NCBI GenBank assembly: GCA_963843465.1
Contig: CAWJKP010000003.1
Span: 992,001-1,056,000 of the forward strand
DNA length: 64,000 nt
DNA from: CAWJKP01 sp963843465
GTDB lineage: Bacteria; Planctomycetota; Planctomycetia; Pirellulales; Thermoguttaceae
Direction: 5' to 3'
This document shows, one piece after another, positions 28,150-36,802 of this stretch. Position 1 is the stretch's first letter. Every line of letters begins with the position of its first letter. A program made the position numbers and the translations under genes. Under the pieces are notes generated by a model that was not told where the DNA came from, did no database searches, and saw only the letters and a list, made by a program, of their open reading frames with translations.

Positions 28150-28375
28150 CCCATCAGTTGAGCACAACGCCGCGGGGGCAGCCCACGGCGAGAAAAAACC
28201 TGGAAGCAGCCACGTGGCTGGGTCTGCCCTTGGGGGCGCTTTCGCGGCGCTCCTGCGGACCACGAAGCGTCCTACCGCAGCATGGACGCAGCGGTGCGCT
28301 TCGAAAACCAATCGCTCCCGGAAAAGAAGAGTGTCCTTTGCCCCCCTGGGACGCCGCCTTTCCGGGAGCTTTTTT
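28150..28375 (+). ncRNA. Candidate structured RNA ending in an intrinsic terminator
   Basis: No credible ORF. Possible helices are gggcagccca (28176-28185) with tgggtctgccc (28219-28229), ctgcgg (28253-28258) with ccgcag (28275-28280), and the terminator below. The latter stretch does not fit SRP, RNase P, tmRNA or T-box consensus by eye. It may be an independent sRNA or only the 3' UTR of the CE15 transcript. Confidence 0.3.
28314..28375 (+). terminator. Intrinsic terminator
   Basis: 11-bp perfect stem gctcccggaaa / tttccgggagc with a 34-nt loop, followed by six T residues. Points rightwards, 216 bp after the CE15 stop, and separates that transcript from the convergent PIN toxin gene. Confidence 0.75.
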
Positions 28376-28428
28376 GCGCCGACATCGCTCAGTTGCAACT
28401 GCTTGTTCGAAAGCAGGTTAACGGGGCG

Positions 28429-28854
28429 TCAGAAACCTTCCGGCATGATCACCGGCACGACGTGCCGCCCGCTCTTGCGATAGAGCCGGAAATCATGGTC
28501 CAACGTCAGAACCATGCTCTCCGGCGAGAGTTCCGCCATGCGGACCAGACAGGCGTCGGCCAGCGACATGGGAACATCGGCGTACTTGTGGAGGAGTTGG
28601 GCCAGCGGCTCCAGGTGGTCCTCCAGGTGAAAGGCCACCTGGACAACACCGCGACGGAGTAGTTCCATGACTTGATTGGTCCCCCCCGATGCCTTCGCCC
28701 GCAAAAGGAACAATGCCTCCGTGAGAACCGGCTCGCACGTCAGAAGCGGCGGCGCCGCCTGTCGCCATTGGCGCTTCGCCCACTCGTGGTGCGTGTCGCG
28801 GCGGTCCCATGCGGCGACAAGCGGACCGGTATCCAGCAGGACCCGGCGGTTCAT
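28429..28854 (-). CDS. PIN domain toxin (VapC-like)
   Basis: 141 residues from ATG 28854, which overlaps the stop of the antitoxin gene (ATGA). PIN core: VLLDTGPLVAAWDRRDTHHE (first acidic residue Asp8), then TCEPVLTEALFLL (Glu), SLADACLVRMAE (Asp), LTLDHDFRLYR (Asp). The four acidic residues coordinate Mg2+ for RNase activity. Longer upstream frames are shadows of the antitoxin gene. Expected to be neutralised by the RHH protein encoded just upstream. Confidence 0.9.
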   Translation of the reverse strand: MNRRVLLDTGPLVAAWDRRDTHHEWAKRQWRQAAPPLLTCEPVLTEALFLLRAKASGGTNQVMELLRRGVVQVAFHLEDHLEPLAQLLHKYADVPMSLADACLVRMAELSPESMVLTLDHDFRLYRKSGRHVVPVIMPEGF

Positions 28855-29090
28855 CGGCCGAACCCGGACATGTATCGCGGGTTGGTCGACAGGTCGCCGG
28901 GACCCTCGACACAGCCGATCAGGTCGCCCGCCAAATCCAGGCAGGAGACTTCCGCGGCGGGCTTTCCTTGGCTGAGGTACTCGTCCAGGATTTCCCGGAC
29001 CACGGCCGACTTGCTCTGGCCCCTTTTTCGCGCCGTGGCCTCCAATCGGGCGGCCACCGCCTCGGGGATTTTCAAGCACAGGGTCTTCAT
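28851..29090 (-). CDS. Ribbon-helix-helix antitoxin of the PIN toxin
   Basis: 79 residues from ATG 29090. MKTLCLKIPEAVAARLEATA followed by KRGQSKSAVVREILDEYLSQ, a typical CopG/RHH DNA-binding region; the acidic tail binds the toxin. Four-base overlap with the PIN gene. Autorepression through an operator upstream of 29090 is expected for this class. Confidence 0.88.
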   Translation of the reverse strand: MKTLCLKIPEAVAARLEATARKRGQSKSAVVREILDEYLSQGKPAAEVSCLDLAGDLIGCVEGPGDLSTNPRYMSGFGR

Positions 29091-29242
29091 GGCGATTCTC
29101 CCAGTAACCGTCTTTTCGAGGATGTAATACGAGGATGACATAATTGTAATACGCAACCGTCCGTCGGTCAACGCCGGCGGCTTCCCCTAGCCCCTATTGG
29201 ACAGCCGGCGGCCCGGCTGCCTATAATCGGGGCTACCGCGCG

Positions 29243-29384
29243 GGTGCCACTGCTGGCTTGTCCAGCAGTGCGGAAAACACGTTTGGCCAACCAACGCCGG
29301 CGTGGCCGCCGGGGCTAACGGGCACACAGATCGGCTGTTAGCCCCGGCGGCCACGCCGGCTGGCTCGCGCCAACCGTGGCACCC
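29243..29384. repeat. Nested family E / family G inverted repeat
   Basis: Outer ggtgccac...gtggcacc (family E type) encloses ccggcgtggccgccggggct(aac) and its complement at 29296-29360 (family G). It fills most of the gap 29091-29425, where no gene is seen. The promoter of the DUF1080 gene must lie in the remainder. Confidence 0.8.
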
Positions 29385-29425
29385 GCTTCCCGCCGTTTTC
29401 GGCAGAACACTTTGGAGATTGCACC

Positions 29426-30418
29426 ATGTTACGAACCCTGAGCGTGTTGGCGACCGTCTTTTTGATGGCCTTCTCGGCCGGTCAGCTCTTGGCGCAAGGG
29501 CCGGAGATCATCGACCCGGCCGAGGCGGCCAAGGACCCCGATTTCTCGATCCAAGGGGAGTACCTGGGCCAGGGCGGCGGGGCCGCAAGCCTCGAAGGCA
29601 AGGTGGGCGTGCAGGTCATCGCCCGGGGCGGCGGCAAGTTCCAGGCCTTCGTGCTCAAGGGCGGGCTGCCCGGCGAGGGCTGGAAGAACGGCGATCCCCG
29701 CTCGGGCATCGAGGGGAAGCGGGAGGGCGACAAGGTCACGCTCAAGGGCGGCAACTTCGCGGCCACCATCGCCGGCGGCAAGCTCACCCTGACCACGACC
29801 GACGGCCAGGGCAAGGCCGAGCTACAGCGGATCGAGCGGAAGAGCCCCACGTTGGGCGCCCCGCCGCCGCAGGGCGCGCTGGTGCTGTTTGACGGCACCA
29901 ACGCCAAGCACTTCCCCGACGGTCACATGTCGGCGGACAAGAACCTGATGGGCGGCTGCGTCACGGCGGACAAGTTCAACGACTACCACCTGCACGTGGA
30001 ACTGCGGCTGTCGTACATGCCCAACGCCCAGGGCCAGGCCCGGTCCAACAGCGGCGTCTACCTGCACGACTGCTATGAGATCCAGGTGCTGGACTCGTTC
30101 GGCCTGGAAGGGCTGAACAACGAGTGCGGCGGGATCTACAGCATCGAGGCCCCCAAGCTGAACATGTGTCTGCCGCCGTTGGTCTGGCAGACCTACGACG
30201 TGGACTTCACCGCGCCGAAGTACGATGCGTCGGGGAAGAAGACGGCCGATGCCCGGGCCACCATCCTGCACAACGGCGTGGTGATCCACCAGGACTACCA
30301 GATTCCCCACGGCACGCCGGGCCGCCAGCCCGAGGGCCCGGGGCCCCGGCCGTTGCACCTCCAAGGCCACGGCAACCAGGTCGAGTTCCGCAACGTTTGG
30401 GTGGTGGAGAAGAAGTAG
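29426..30418 (+). CDS. DUF1080 secreted protein
   Basis: 330 residues. Signal peptide about 1-23 (TLSVLATVFLMAFSAGQLLA). N-terminal beta domain about 35-135 ending QRIERKSPTLGAPPPQGALV, nearly identical in that motif to the 12119-13180 paralogue. DUF1080 domain about 145-328: VLFDGTNAKHFPDGHMSADK, DYHLHVELRLSYMPNAQGQA, NSGVYLHDCYEIQVLDSFGL, final HGNQVEFRNVWVVEKK. Predicted periplasmic or surface 3-keto-disaccharide hydrolase or glycan-binding protein. GGAG upstream of ATG 29426. Family A copy 3 follows 48 bp after the stop. Confidence 0.9.
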   Translation: MLRTLSVLATVFLMAFSAGQLLAQGPEIIDPAEAAKDPDFSIQGEYLGQGGGAASLEGKVGVQVIARGGGKFQAFVLKGGLPGEGWKNGDPRSGIEGKREGDKVTLKGGNFAATIAGGKLTLTTTDGQGKAELQRIERKSPTLGAPPPQGALVLFDGTNAKHFPDGHMSADKNLMGGCVTADKFNDYHLHVELRLSYMPNAQGQARSNSGVYLHDCYEIQVLDSFGLEGLNNECGGIYSIEAPKLNMCLPPLVWQTYDVDFTAPKYDASGKKTADARATILHNGVVIHQDYQIPHGTPGRQPEGPGPRPLHLQGHGNQVEFRNVWVVEKK

Positions 30419-30466
30419 CCGCTGGCGGGGTTGCGAAAAATCGGCGCTGGTGTACGATTTCACGAT

Positions 30467-30519
30467 GTACTCGTCACGCTCCGCGTGACGCTATCCCTCT
30501 CGCGGAGCGAGAGGAGTAT
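30467..30519. repeat. Family A palindrome, copy 3
   Basis: 53 bp. First half cgtcacgctccgcgtgacg, second half ctctcgcggagcgagag, so the two halves are unmatched types. 48 bp downstream of the DUF1080 stop. Confidence 0.88.
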
Positions 30520-30559
30520 GGGCAGGGGGAAAAGCAGATTTTTCTCGCGCCCGGCGGCG

Positions 30560-30777
30560 AAAGTGCCGATAAAGCTAACAATGCCTAAGGAATCAACCTC
30601 CCGCCTGGTATTCCGACGGAGGTGCCAACCCTTTTGCGTGAGCCGGAGTTATCCACGGCTAGTGCATTAGCACGCCCGACTCCCGCTCGTCTCGCAGCGA
30701 CGCATCCGGTCGCAATCTGCGGGAGGCTTGATTCCTGAGCCGCTGCGGCCCGTGGGAGGGTTGCGGCGGCTTTTTTT
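30560..30777 (+). ncRNA. Candidate small RNA with intrinsic terminator
   Basis: The gap 30419-30799 has no ORF with coding character, yet carries a strong rightward terminator at 30738-30777 (agccgctgc / gcggcggct, then seven T). A hairpin agccg...cggct lies near 30641-30661. Upstream signals are unclear. It could be the DUF1080 3' UTR, about 350 nt, rather than a separate RNA. Confidence 0.3.
30738..30777 (+). terminator. Intrinsic terminator
   Basis: Nine-bp stem agccgctgc / gcggcggct (one G-T pair), 16-nt loop, then seven T residues. Reads rightwards. Confidence 0.75.
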
Positions 30778-30799
30778 GTAACAGTTCACAGCCTCCATA

Positions 30800-30877
30800 G
30801 TAGCAGGCACACTCCGTGTGCCGTCCGCCCAAGCGAACACCTGACAAGGCGGACGGCACACGGAGTGTGCCTGCTAC
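30800..30877. repeat. Family C inverted repeat, copy 1
   Basis: gtagcaggcacactccgtgt(gccgtccgcc) and its complement around a 20-bp loop. It touches the stop codon (30877-30879) of the large minus-strand gene. The tandem form of this palindrome is at 40019-40218. Confidence 0.88.
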
Positions 30878-33800
30878 TACCGCGTCGAGTTGCCGAACAT
30901 GCTTTTGAGCCGGTCCAGGAGGCTGGCCGATCGCTCGGGCGGCTGGGGCGGTGCCGCGGCGGAGGGGCGGGCCAGCTCGGTCTTGCGAGTCAGGGGTGTC
31001 GCACCCGGGGCAACGTTGGCCAGCAGGAAGCGCGACCAGTAGCTCTCCAGCAGGTCCACGCAGTCGCCCACCTCGCCCTGTTGGAGCTTGACGTCGGCCG
31101 GGGCGATAAGCTTGAAGATCTCGATCACTTCGCTCTTGCTGAAGGCCAACTGGCAAAGTTGGATGTCGTCCAGCCAGACCTGGCCCTGGCCGAGCAGGTC
31201 GAAGCGGAGTTGAAGTTGCGAGAGGCCGTCCAAGGGCAAGTCGTTGACCTGCACCACCACCGGGCTCCAGACCGGGCCGAGGGCCGGCGACCCGGCTTGC
31301 CCAAGTTGCGCGAAGCGGAGGAAGTCGCGGCCCTGGTGCTTGCCGACCACCGCCAGCCGCAACGGCAGTTGCTGCCGGGGCACGTCGGGCCCGCGGAGCC
31401 AGAGCGAAATCGTCAGCCGGCCGCTGGTCGGCGGCGCAAAGGGCTGGCTGATCAGCGTGGTCACCGGCCCCTGGCTCTCCAGCCGCGCCGAGTAGAGGCC
31501 GCCGTGTCTCTCCCTGGCGTCGATCGTAACCGACGTGCCGGGCCGGTTGGAGACGCTCCAGCCGGGGATCGGGCTGCCGGACGTCGCCGGCCGCTCGAAG
31601 CCGGGGTTGTCCAGCACGTCCATCAGCGGCGGGTTGCGCAGCACGGCCGCCCGATCGCCCAGCTCGGCCAGCCGGGCCTCCAGCCCCGCCTGCACCGTCC
31701 GCGACCAGGTGACCTGGGGGCGCACGAGCTGCACCTGGGGCGCGGTCAACCGCACCGCCACCAGGTCGTACGGTTCCAAATCGATCGCCCAGTGCGCGGC
31801 GTCACCCTGGCGGGTCAGCGGCGGAACCTGCCGCAGCCCGCTGAGCTCCTCGATGCGGCAGCCGGGCGGAGCCGCCACGTCCATCCCCACCGTGGTGGCG
31901 AACGGGGCGTCGTTGGCCAGGTAGACGTAAGTGCTCTGGGCGTGTGCGCCCACGCGGATCGTCACCGGCTGCGTCGACGGTCCGCCCGGCGCGTCCGCCA
32001 GCCGCCGAAAGTGGATCGCCGGCAGACGGCGGTAAGCGGCCACCAGGTCGCCCAGCGAGTCTTCCTGTCCCAACGACAACTCCCAGCCGCCATCGACCAT
32101 GATCTGCGGGTCGAGCGTGGCCAGGCTATGGACGAAGCGGCGGCGGTTCTGGCGGCAGGAAGGCACGGCTTGCGTCGCCAGCCAGGTGTAGGCCGGCTGG
32201 AAGGGGCTCTTCTCGTCGAAGGAGGCCACGCGGACTTCCTGCGGCTGGTGAAAGAAGAGGCTTCCCTGAAGGGGCAGATCCTGGAAGCAGCGATCAATGT
32301 CGGGCATTTCGCGGAGTTCGAGGTTCACGGCCTGCTGGGCCAGCGACCACTGCGGCTCGACCCGCTCCGGACGTAGGAGGATCAGGCCCTCGTCGCGGCC
32401 CAGCCGCCGCAGGTCGATCCCCCATCGCATCCATGCGTCGCTCATCGTCAACCGCTGCGGCAGCGAGGGGCGGAGTTCCCGCTGCCAGGGGTCGCCGGTG
32501 AAGAGGCTGGCCGCGGTGAGGAAGACGTGGGCGTCGGGGCGGAAGGCGGTCAACTCCTGTTGGATGCGGCGGTGGAAGCGGCCCAACTGGTCGGCCCGCC
32601 ATTGCAGCCACTCCTGAGGGCAGCGGTCGGCGAGGAAGCGGGCCCGCTGGGCAAAGCGTCCGGCCTGGCCGCCGGGGCTAACTTGGCGTCCGGATGCGCC
32701 GTTAGCCCCGGCGGCCACGCCGGCCGTATCCGTGCCCGGTACACGGATTTGCGTCTCCTGTTGGAAGCGGGCGAGGGTGACGTCGTCCAGGCCCCACTCG
32801 GGGCCTGGAAGCTGGGCGTAGCCCTGGAGCGTAAGCTGGATCGCCAGACCGCCGAACGACGGATGCTGGGCGTAGCGCGCGACCAGCTCGTGGACCACCG
32901 CCAGCATGGCCTGCTGGACTCGCGGATGGAGCACGTTGTAATAGGGCGCCATGCCCCGCACCGGCGGATAGGTCTCCAGCCAGGTCAGTCCGTCAGGCCC
33001 GACCCATGTGATCCCCTCGGCCTCGGGCCCGCCGCGTCGCAACAGGGCCTCCAGCTCGGGCAGGGGGGCGCCGAACTCCAGGGCCGGAATGAGTTGCAAC
33101 CCCTCGCGGTCGAACAGCCGCAGGAGCAGCTCCAGCACGTCCTTGCGGACCGGGTCCTGTCCCGTTTCGAGGAACAGGCCCGTATCGTACCGCGGCGTGG
33201 CCTGGAGGACTTCGCTGGGATAGATCGTGCTGCCGTCGGCCAGCGCGGCGATCACCAGTCCGTTGTAGCCGACGTGGTTCAAGTAGTCGACCAGCCGCGT
33301 GCCGCCTTCGTAGAAGGTGACCCAATCGTCGACGCCCAGGTCGCTCATCGGGCCGAGCGTCTGCGTGGCCGAGAAGTTCTCGGCAAACAGCGGCCGATCG
33401 AAGTAGGCGGCCAGCAGCCGCTCGGGCCGCGGCCCGCCGGCGGGGAACGCCCGCGGCAGTCGCGGCCCGATCCGCAGGGCGCGGATCTTGCCGTAGACGG
33501 CCGGCAGGCGGTCGCGGCGGTTGGTGATCAACACCACGGGCGTCTTGGTCCGCGGCCAGAAGATCAAGCGGTGGTGGAGCATGCGGGGCGTGCCGGCCGC
33601 GGCGACCACCTCTTCCGCCTGATCGACGCCCGAGTCGAGCCCGATGGGCAGCACGGCCCCTGCGGCGTTAGGCTCGATGATGCTGATGCCCATGGTCTGC
33701 GGGACGTCGCTGGGATAGTCGACCTCCAGCACGTAAGGCTGGCCGGGCTGCTCGATCGAGAGCAAGTAGCCCTCCCAGCTCACGTCGCCGGCAGTAGCGG

Positions 33801-34863
33801 CCGGGGCCAGTTGCACCAGCTCGCCCAGCGGATGCGACAGGGGCCGCAAGCGGCCGTTGCCCAGCGGCCCCCTACCCAAGCTTCTCAGCCGCCGCCCGTG
33901 CGGCAGCTTGGAGAACCGCTCCCACCACTTGGGATTGGCCGGATCGATTTCCACCTCGCGCTGCGGCGCGGGGGCCTCGCCGGAAGCCGGCGGCGATTGC
34001 GCGTCCAGCACGATCACCTGGATGCGCCGCTGCGCCAGCGGCTTGTTCCAGTTCAGCGGCAGCCGGCTGGACTGTGGCAGGTGCAGCATCGACGTGCGGG
34101 CGGCCGTGATCACCAGGTCGTACACGCCCTCCTGCTTGGGCAGGGCGATCTCGATGGGGAGCGGGGCTTGTTCCGCCGAGAGCGTGATCTGGTCCTCGCG
34201 CGGGGCGGCCATCTCCTGCGTGCCGCGGCCGGCCAGCAGCGCGGTGGTCAAACGGATCTTGCTCCCCGGGTCGGCGGCCAGCAGGTGTGCCGCGACGCTC
34301 AAGCGGATCGTCTCCCCCGGCGAGAAGACCAGCGACCCGCGGCCCAGCTCGACCTGGAGCTTATCGTCCGGGGCGCGGCGGATCAGTAGCCGGTTGCCGT
34401 GCGAGTCGAGATCGGCGTTATGGAAGCCTTCCAGCAGGCTGGAAAGCGGCACCTCGATCCGGCCCGGCTCTTTCGTCTCACCGGGCGAAGTGAATTGGAG
34501 GGTGAGCTTTGCGGAAAGCGGGGCCAAGGCCAACAGATCCAGGCCGTCGTAGGTCCTCGGGCTGCGTTGGCGGAAGACGAGGGCGCCGTCCTGGATCCAC
34601 ATCGAGCCCGGCTCATCGGCTTCGATGCCCAACGGGCGGGGCTGATCCAGGCGGCCTTCGCTGAGGGTGATCTTTCCTTGCCAGATCCGTTCGGCTCCCC
34701 CGCCCCAGGCGATGCGGATCTTGAGCGACTCGGCCGGCAGCCATGCCGGTGCGCAGACCACCAGCGCGGCGGCCAGCATCCACTGGCAGCCCCAGCCAAT
34801 CGCCAGGTGCATCGGCGACGTTCGTCGAGCCGGCGATGTCATCGGACTTCCTTGTCCGGTCAT
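30877..34863 (-). CDS. Large secreted GH10/TIM-barrel-like protein
   Basis: 1328 residues. Export signal near 20-44 (QWMLAAALVVCAPAWLPAES); start may be ATG 34863 or 34842 (AAGGAAG upstream). N-terminal beta region about 45-330, then a domain whose segments DYLNHVGYNGLVIAALADGS, LRLFDREGLQLIPALEFGAP and MAPYYNVLHPRVQQAMLAVV resemble family-10-type glycosidase TIM barrels of Planctomycetes. The C-terminal jelly-roll about 1140-1280 ends LDDIQLCQLAF. A family G repeat (32660-32723) is read through in frame between two barrel segments. Substrate unknown. No catalytic glutamates assigned. Confidence 0.7.
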   Translation of the reverse strand: MTGQGSPMTSPARRTSPMHLAIGWGCQWMLAAALVVCAPAWLPAESLKIRIAWGGGAERIWQGKITLSEGRLDQPRPLGIEADEPGSMWIQDGALVFRQRSPRTYDGLDLLALAPLSAKLTLQFTSPGETKEPGRIEVPLSSLLEGFHNADLDSHGNRLLIRRAPDDKLQVELGRGSLVFSPGETIRLSVAAHLLAADPGSKIRLTTALLAGRGTQEMAAPREDQITLSAEQAPLPIEIALPKQEGVYDLVITAARTSMLHLPQSSRLPLNWNKPLAQRRIQVIVLDAQSPPASGEAPAPQREVEIDPANPKWWERFSKLPHGRRLRSLGRGPLGNGRLRPLSHPLGELVQLAPAATAGDVSWEGYLLSIEQPGQPYVLEVDYPSDVPQTMGISIIEPNAAGAVLPIGLDSGVDQAEEVVAAAGTPRMLHHRLIFWPRTKTPVVLITNRRDRLPAVYGKIRALRIGPRLPRAFPAGGPRPERLLAAYFDRPLFAENFSATQTLGPMSDLGVDDWVTFYEGGTRLVDYLNHVGYNGLVIAALADGSTIYPSEVLQATPRYDTGLFLETGQDPVRKDVLELLLRLFDREGLQLIPALEFGAPLPELEALLRRGGPEAEGITWVGPDGLTWLETYPPVRGMAPYYNVLHPRVQQAMLAVVHELVARYAQHPSFGGLAIQLTLQGYAQLPGPEWGLDDVTLARFQQETQIRVPGTDTAGVAAGANGASGRQVSPGGQAGRFAQRARFLADRCPQEWLQWRADQLGRFHRRIQQELTAFRPDAHVFLTAASLFTGDPWQRELRPSLPQRLTMSDAWMRWGIDLRRLGRDEGLILLRPERVEPQWSLAQQAVNLELREMPDIDRCFQDLPLQGSLFFHQPQEVRVASFDEKSPFQPAYTWLATQAVPSCRQNRRRFVHSLATLDPQIMVDGGWELSLGQEDSLGDLVAAYRRLPAIHFRRLADAPGGPSTQPVTIRVGAHAQSTYVYLANDAPFATTVGMDVAAPPGCRIEELSGLRQVPPLTRQGDAAHWAIDLEPYDLVAVRLTAPQVQLVRPQVTWSRTVQAGLEARLAELGDRAAVLRNPPLMDVLDNPGFERPATSGSPIPGWSVSNRPGTSVTIDARERHGGLYSARLESQGPVTTLISQPFAPPTSGRLTISLWLRGPDVPRQQLPLRLAVVGKHQGRDFLRFAQLGQAGSPALGPVWSPVVVQVNDLPLDGLSQLQLRFDLLGQGQVWLDDIQLCQLAFSKSEVIEIFKLIAPADVKLQQGEVGDCVDLLESYWSRFLLANVAPGATPLTRKTELARPSAAAPPQPPERSASLLDRLKSMFGNSTR
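32660..32723. repeat. Family G inverted repeat inside CDS
   Basis: ccggcctggccgccggggct(aac) and its complement gttagccccggcggccacgc(cgg). Translated in the minus strand as TDTAGVAAGANGASGRQVSP, flanked by normal domain sequence. Confidence 0.88.
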
Positions 34864-34990
34864 CGTCGCCCTGCATGAGACGAAAAGCGCGGCAACCCTG
34901 AGCTTGGCCGCGGAAGGGCCGCGGATTATAGCCGAGAACCCGCTTGCCTCCCAAGCCCGGAAAAAGCTTGGGGCTGCCGTCAGCTTCCAG

Positions 34991-35261
34991 ACCCTCTCTC
35001 CCTCCGGGAGAGGGTGGGGCGAGGGGACGCCGGAGAAAACTCCAACCGGTCGCCTCTCCGCATCTCCCCACTCTTCGCCCGCCCCCGTAGCACGGGCATC
35101 TTGCCCGTATTTTCCGCGTCACACGGGCAAGATGCCCGTGCTATGCTGCACGCGGTCGGAAATACGCCGCTGGAGTCCCGCCTTTAGGCGGTCTCGCCGT
35201 TCGTAGTCCCGCCTTTAGGCGGTCTTGCCGCGGATTTCCGGCTAAAGCCGGTACTACGAAC
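34991..35261. repeat. Three different palindromes in tandem
   Basis: Family I at 34991-35019, family F at 35097-35144, and family B copy 4 at 35199-35261 (63 bp). Together they fill most of the divergent gap 34864-35422. An extra half of family B precedes it (35173-35195). No gene is seen. Confidence 0.85.
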
Positions 35262-35422
35262 TCGGGCCATTTCGTCCCGCGTGCGGTATATCATGCCCGC
35301 CATCGTCGGTAGAAATGCCCGCCTGCGCACCTACCACTTGAGACGTTGCCCAAAATGAAAAACAGGTTGCCGCGATTCCCTCCAGCAACGACACTAGAGA
35401 TTTGGAGCGCGAGAGGAGGACC

Positions 35423-36802
35423 ATGTATCGTCGACTGGTATGGATCGAGCTACGGGGGCCAGGGGAGGCCACGACCCCCCGTGAGCAGAGACCCAATTTG
35501 AGAGGGTTCGCTGGTGGCGTCTTGCTTGTCGTTCTTGCCGCCATGGCCCAGACCGGCCTGGAGGCCGAGGATGGGAAGACGACCCCACCCGCCGCTGCAA
35601 AGACGCGGGAAGCCGTCAACGTCATGTGGCGATGCGACGGCAACGGTCATTTTCCCAACATCCATCCGCTCTGCGAGTGGTCGGACGGCAGGAATATTCT
35701 CTGGAAGACGCCCGTGGAGATCGGCGGCTATTCTTCGCCGATCGTCGCCGGGGGCAAAGTCTTCGTGACGGCCGAGATGGGCAGCCTCATCTGCCTCGAC
35801 CTCGCCGACGGGAAGGTCCTCTGGCAGAAGGACCTCTTCAGCCCGGACAGCAAAGACATCCCGGCCGATCTCTCCAAGAGACTGATGCGGGGGTGCGGCG
35901 GCGAGAGCAAGCAGTCAACCCCCACGCCCACCAGCAACGGCAAACTCGTATTCTATATCAACGCCATGGGGCTCTGCGCCTGCTACGATTTGCAGGGGAA
36001 CCGCAAGTGGATCCGCGTCATCGAGACGGCCGAGGACGAAGAATGCTTCTGTTCCTCGCCGATTTTCCTCGGAGACCGAATCATCCTCTCTTGGGGAGGC
36101 CTCCTGGCCTTGAGCGCCAAAGATGGCAGCACGCTCTGGAAAGCCGCCGCCGCCAAGCCCACCTTCGCCACGCCCGCGATCGCCCATATCGGCGGCGAAG
36201 CAGTCGCCGTCACGCCGGCCGGTGATATCGTCAGGCTGGCCGACGGCGAGATCCTCTGCTCCGGGCTGTTCGAGTCGCCTTACACCACGCCGCTGGTCGA
36301 GGGCCGTGCGCTTTACGTCATCAATGGCAAGGCCCTGGCGTGGGAGCTGCCCGCCAAGGCCGAAAAGGGCCTGCGGCCCAAAGAGATTTGGAAGACCCCG
36401 CTCACCGGCACCTTCATGGCCTCCCCCGTCTACCGAGACGGCCTCATTTACACCGTCGAAAAGAGGTGCCGGCTGCATATCATCGACGCGAAAACCGGCA
36501 AGGTCTTCTCGGTCAGCCGGGTCGTGGATGAAGCGACCAAGACCGAGAAGATCGAATCGGGCACGAAGATCGCAGGCTTGGCGCCGGCGCACTACGTGTA
36601 TGCCAGCCCGGCGGCCTCGGAGAGGAATCTCTTCTTCTTCGACGACGCGGGACACGCCGCCGTGCTCGAACTCGGCCGGGCATACAAGCTGGTCCGAGTC
36701 AACAAAATCGACGACGGCTTCTCAGGGACGCCCTTCTTCTTCAAGGACAAGATCATCATCCGCGGCAGCCAGACCGTTTACTGCATAGGAGCGAAACACT
36801 AA
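35423..36802 (+). CDS. PQQ-like beta-propeller protein (first of pair)
   Basis: 459 residues from ATG 35423 (ggagga directly upstream). N-terminal TM/signal segment GFAGGVLLVVLAAMAQTGLE. Seven-bladed PQQ/quinoprotein repeats: SLICLDLADGKVLWQKDLFS, LLALSAKDGSTLWKAAAAKP, CRLHIIDAKTGKVFSVSRVV. No dehydrogenase active-site Cys pair or PQQ-binding residues are evident, so it is probably a non-enzymatic scaffold or outer-membrane-assembly-like propeller. TAA (36800-36802) overlaps the ATG of the next gene. Cysteine-rich stretches (CFCSS) suggest disulfides. Confidence 0.85.
   Translation: MYRRLVWIELRGPGEATTPREQRPNLRGFAGGVLLVVLAAMAQTGLEAEDGKTTPPAAAKTREAVNVMWRCDGNGHFPNIHPLCEWSDGRNILWKTPVEIGGYSSPIVAGGKVFVTAEMGSLICLDLADGKVLWQKDLFSPDSKDIPADLSKRLMRGCGGESKQSTPTPTSNGKLVFYINAMGLCACYDLQGNRKWIRVIETAEDEECFCSSPIFLGDRIILSWGGLLALSAKDGSTLWKAAAAKPTFATPAIAHIGGEAVAVTPAGDIVRLADGEILCSGLFESPYTTPLVEGRALYVINGKALAWELPAKAEKGLRPKEIWKTPLTGTFMASPVYRDGLIYTVEKRCRLHIIDAKTGKVFSVSRVVDEATKTEKIESGTKIAGLAPAHYVYASPAASERNLFFFDDAGHAAVLELGRAYKLVRVNKIDDGFSGTPFFFKDKIIIRGSQTVYCIGAKH

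Noticed and set aside
28150..28375. SRP RNA or tmRNA
   Set aside because: GGAAGCAGCC is present, but the SRP asymmetric-loop consensus and the tmRNA tRNA-like ends are not.
28158..28662. Overlapping short frames between the CE15 gene and the PIN toxin
   Set aside because: Cover a hairpin-rich region and then antisense of the PIN gene; no coding signal.
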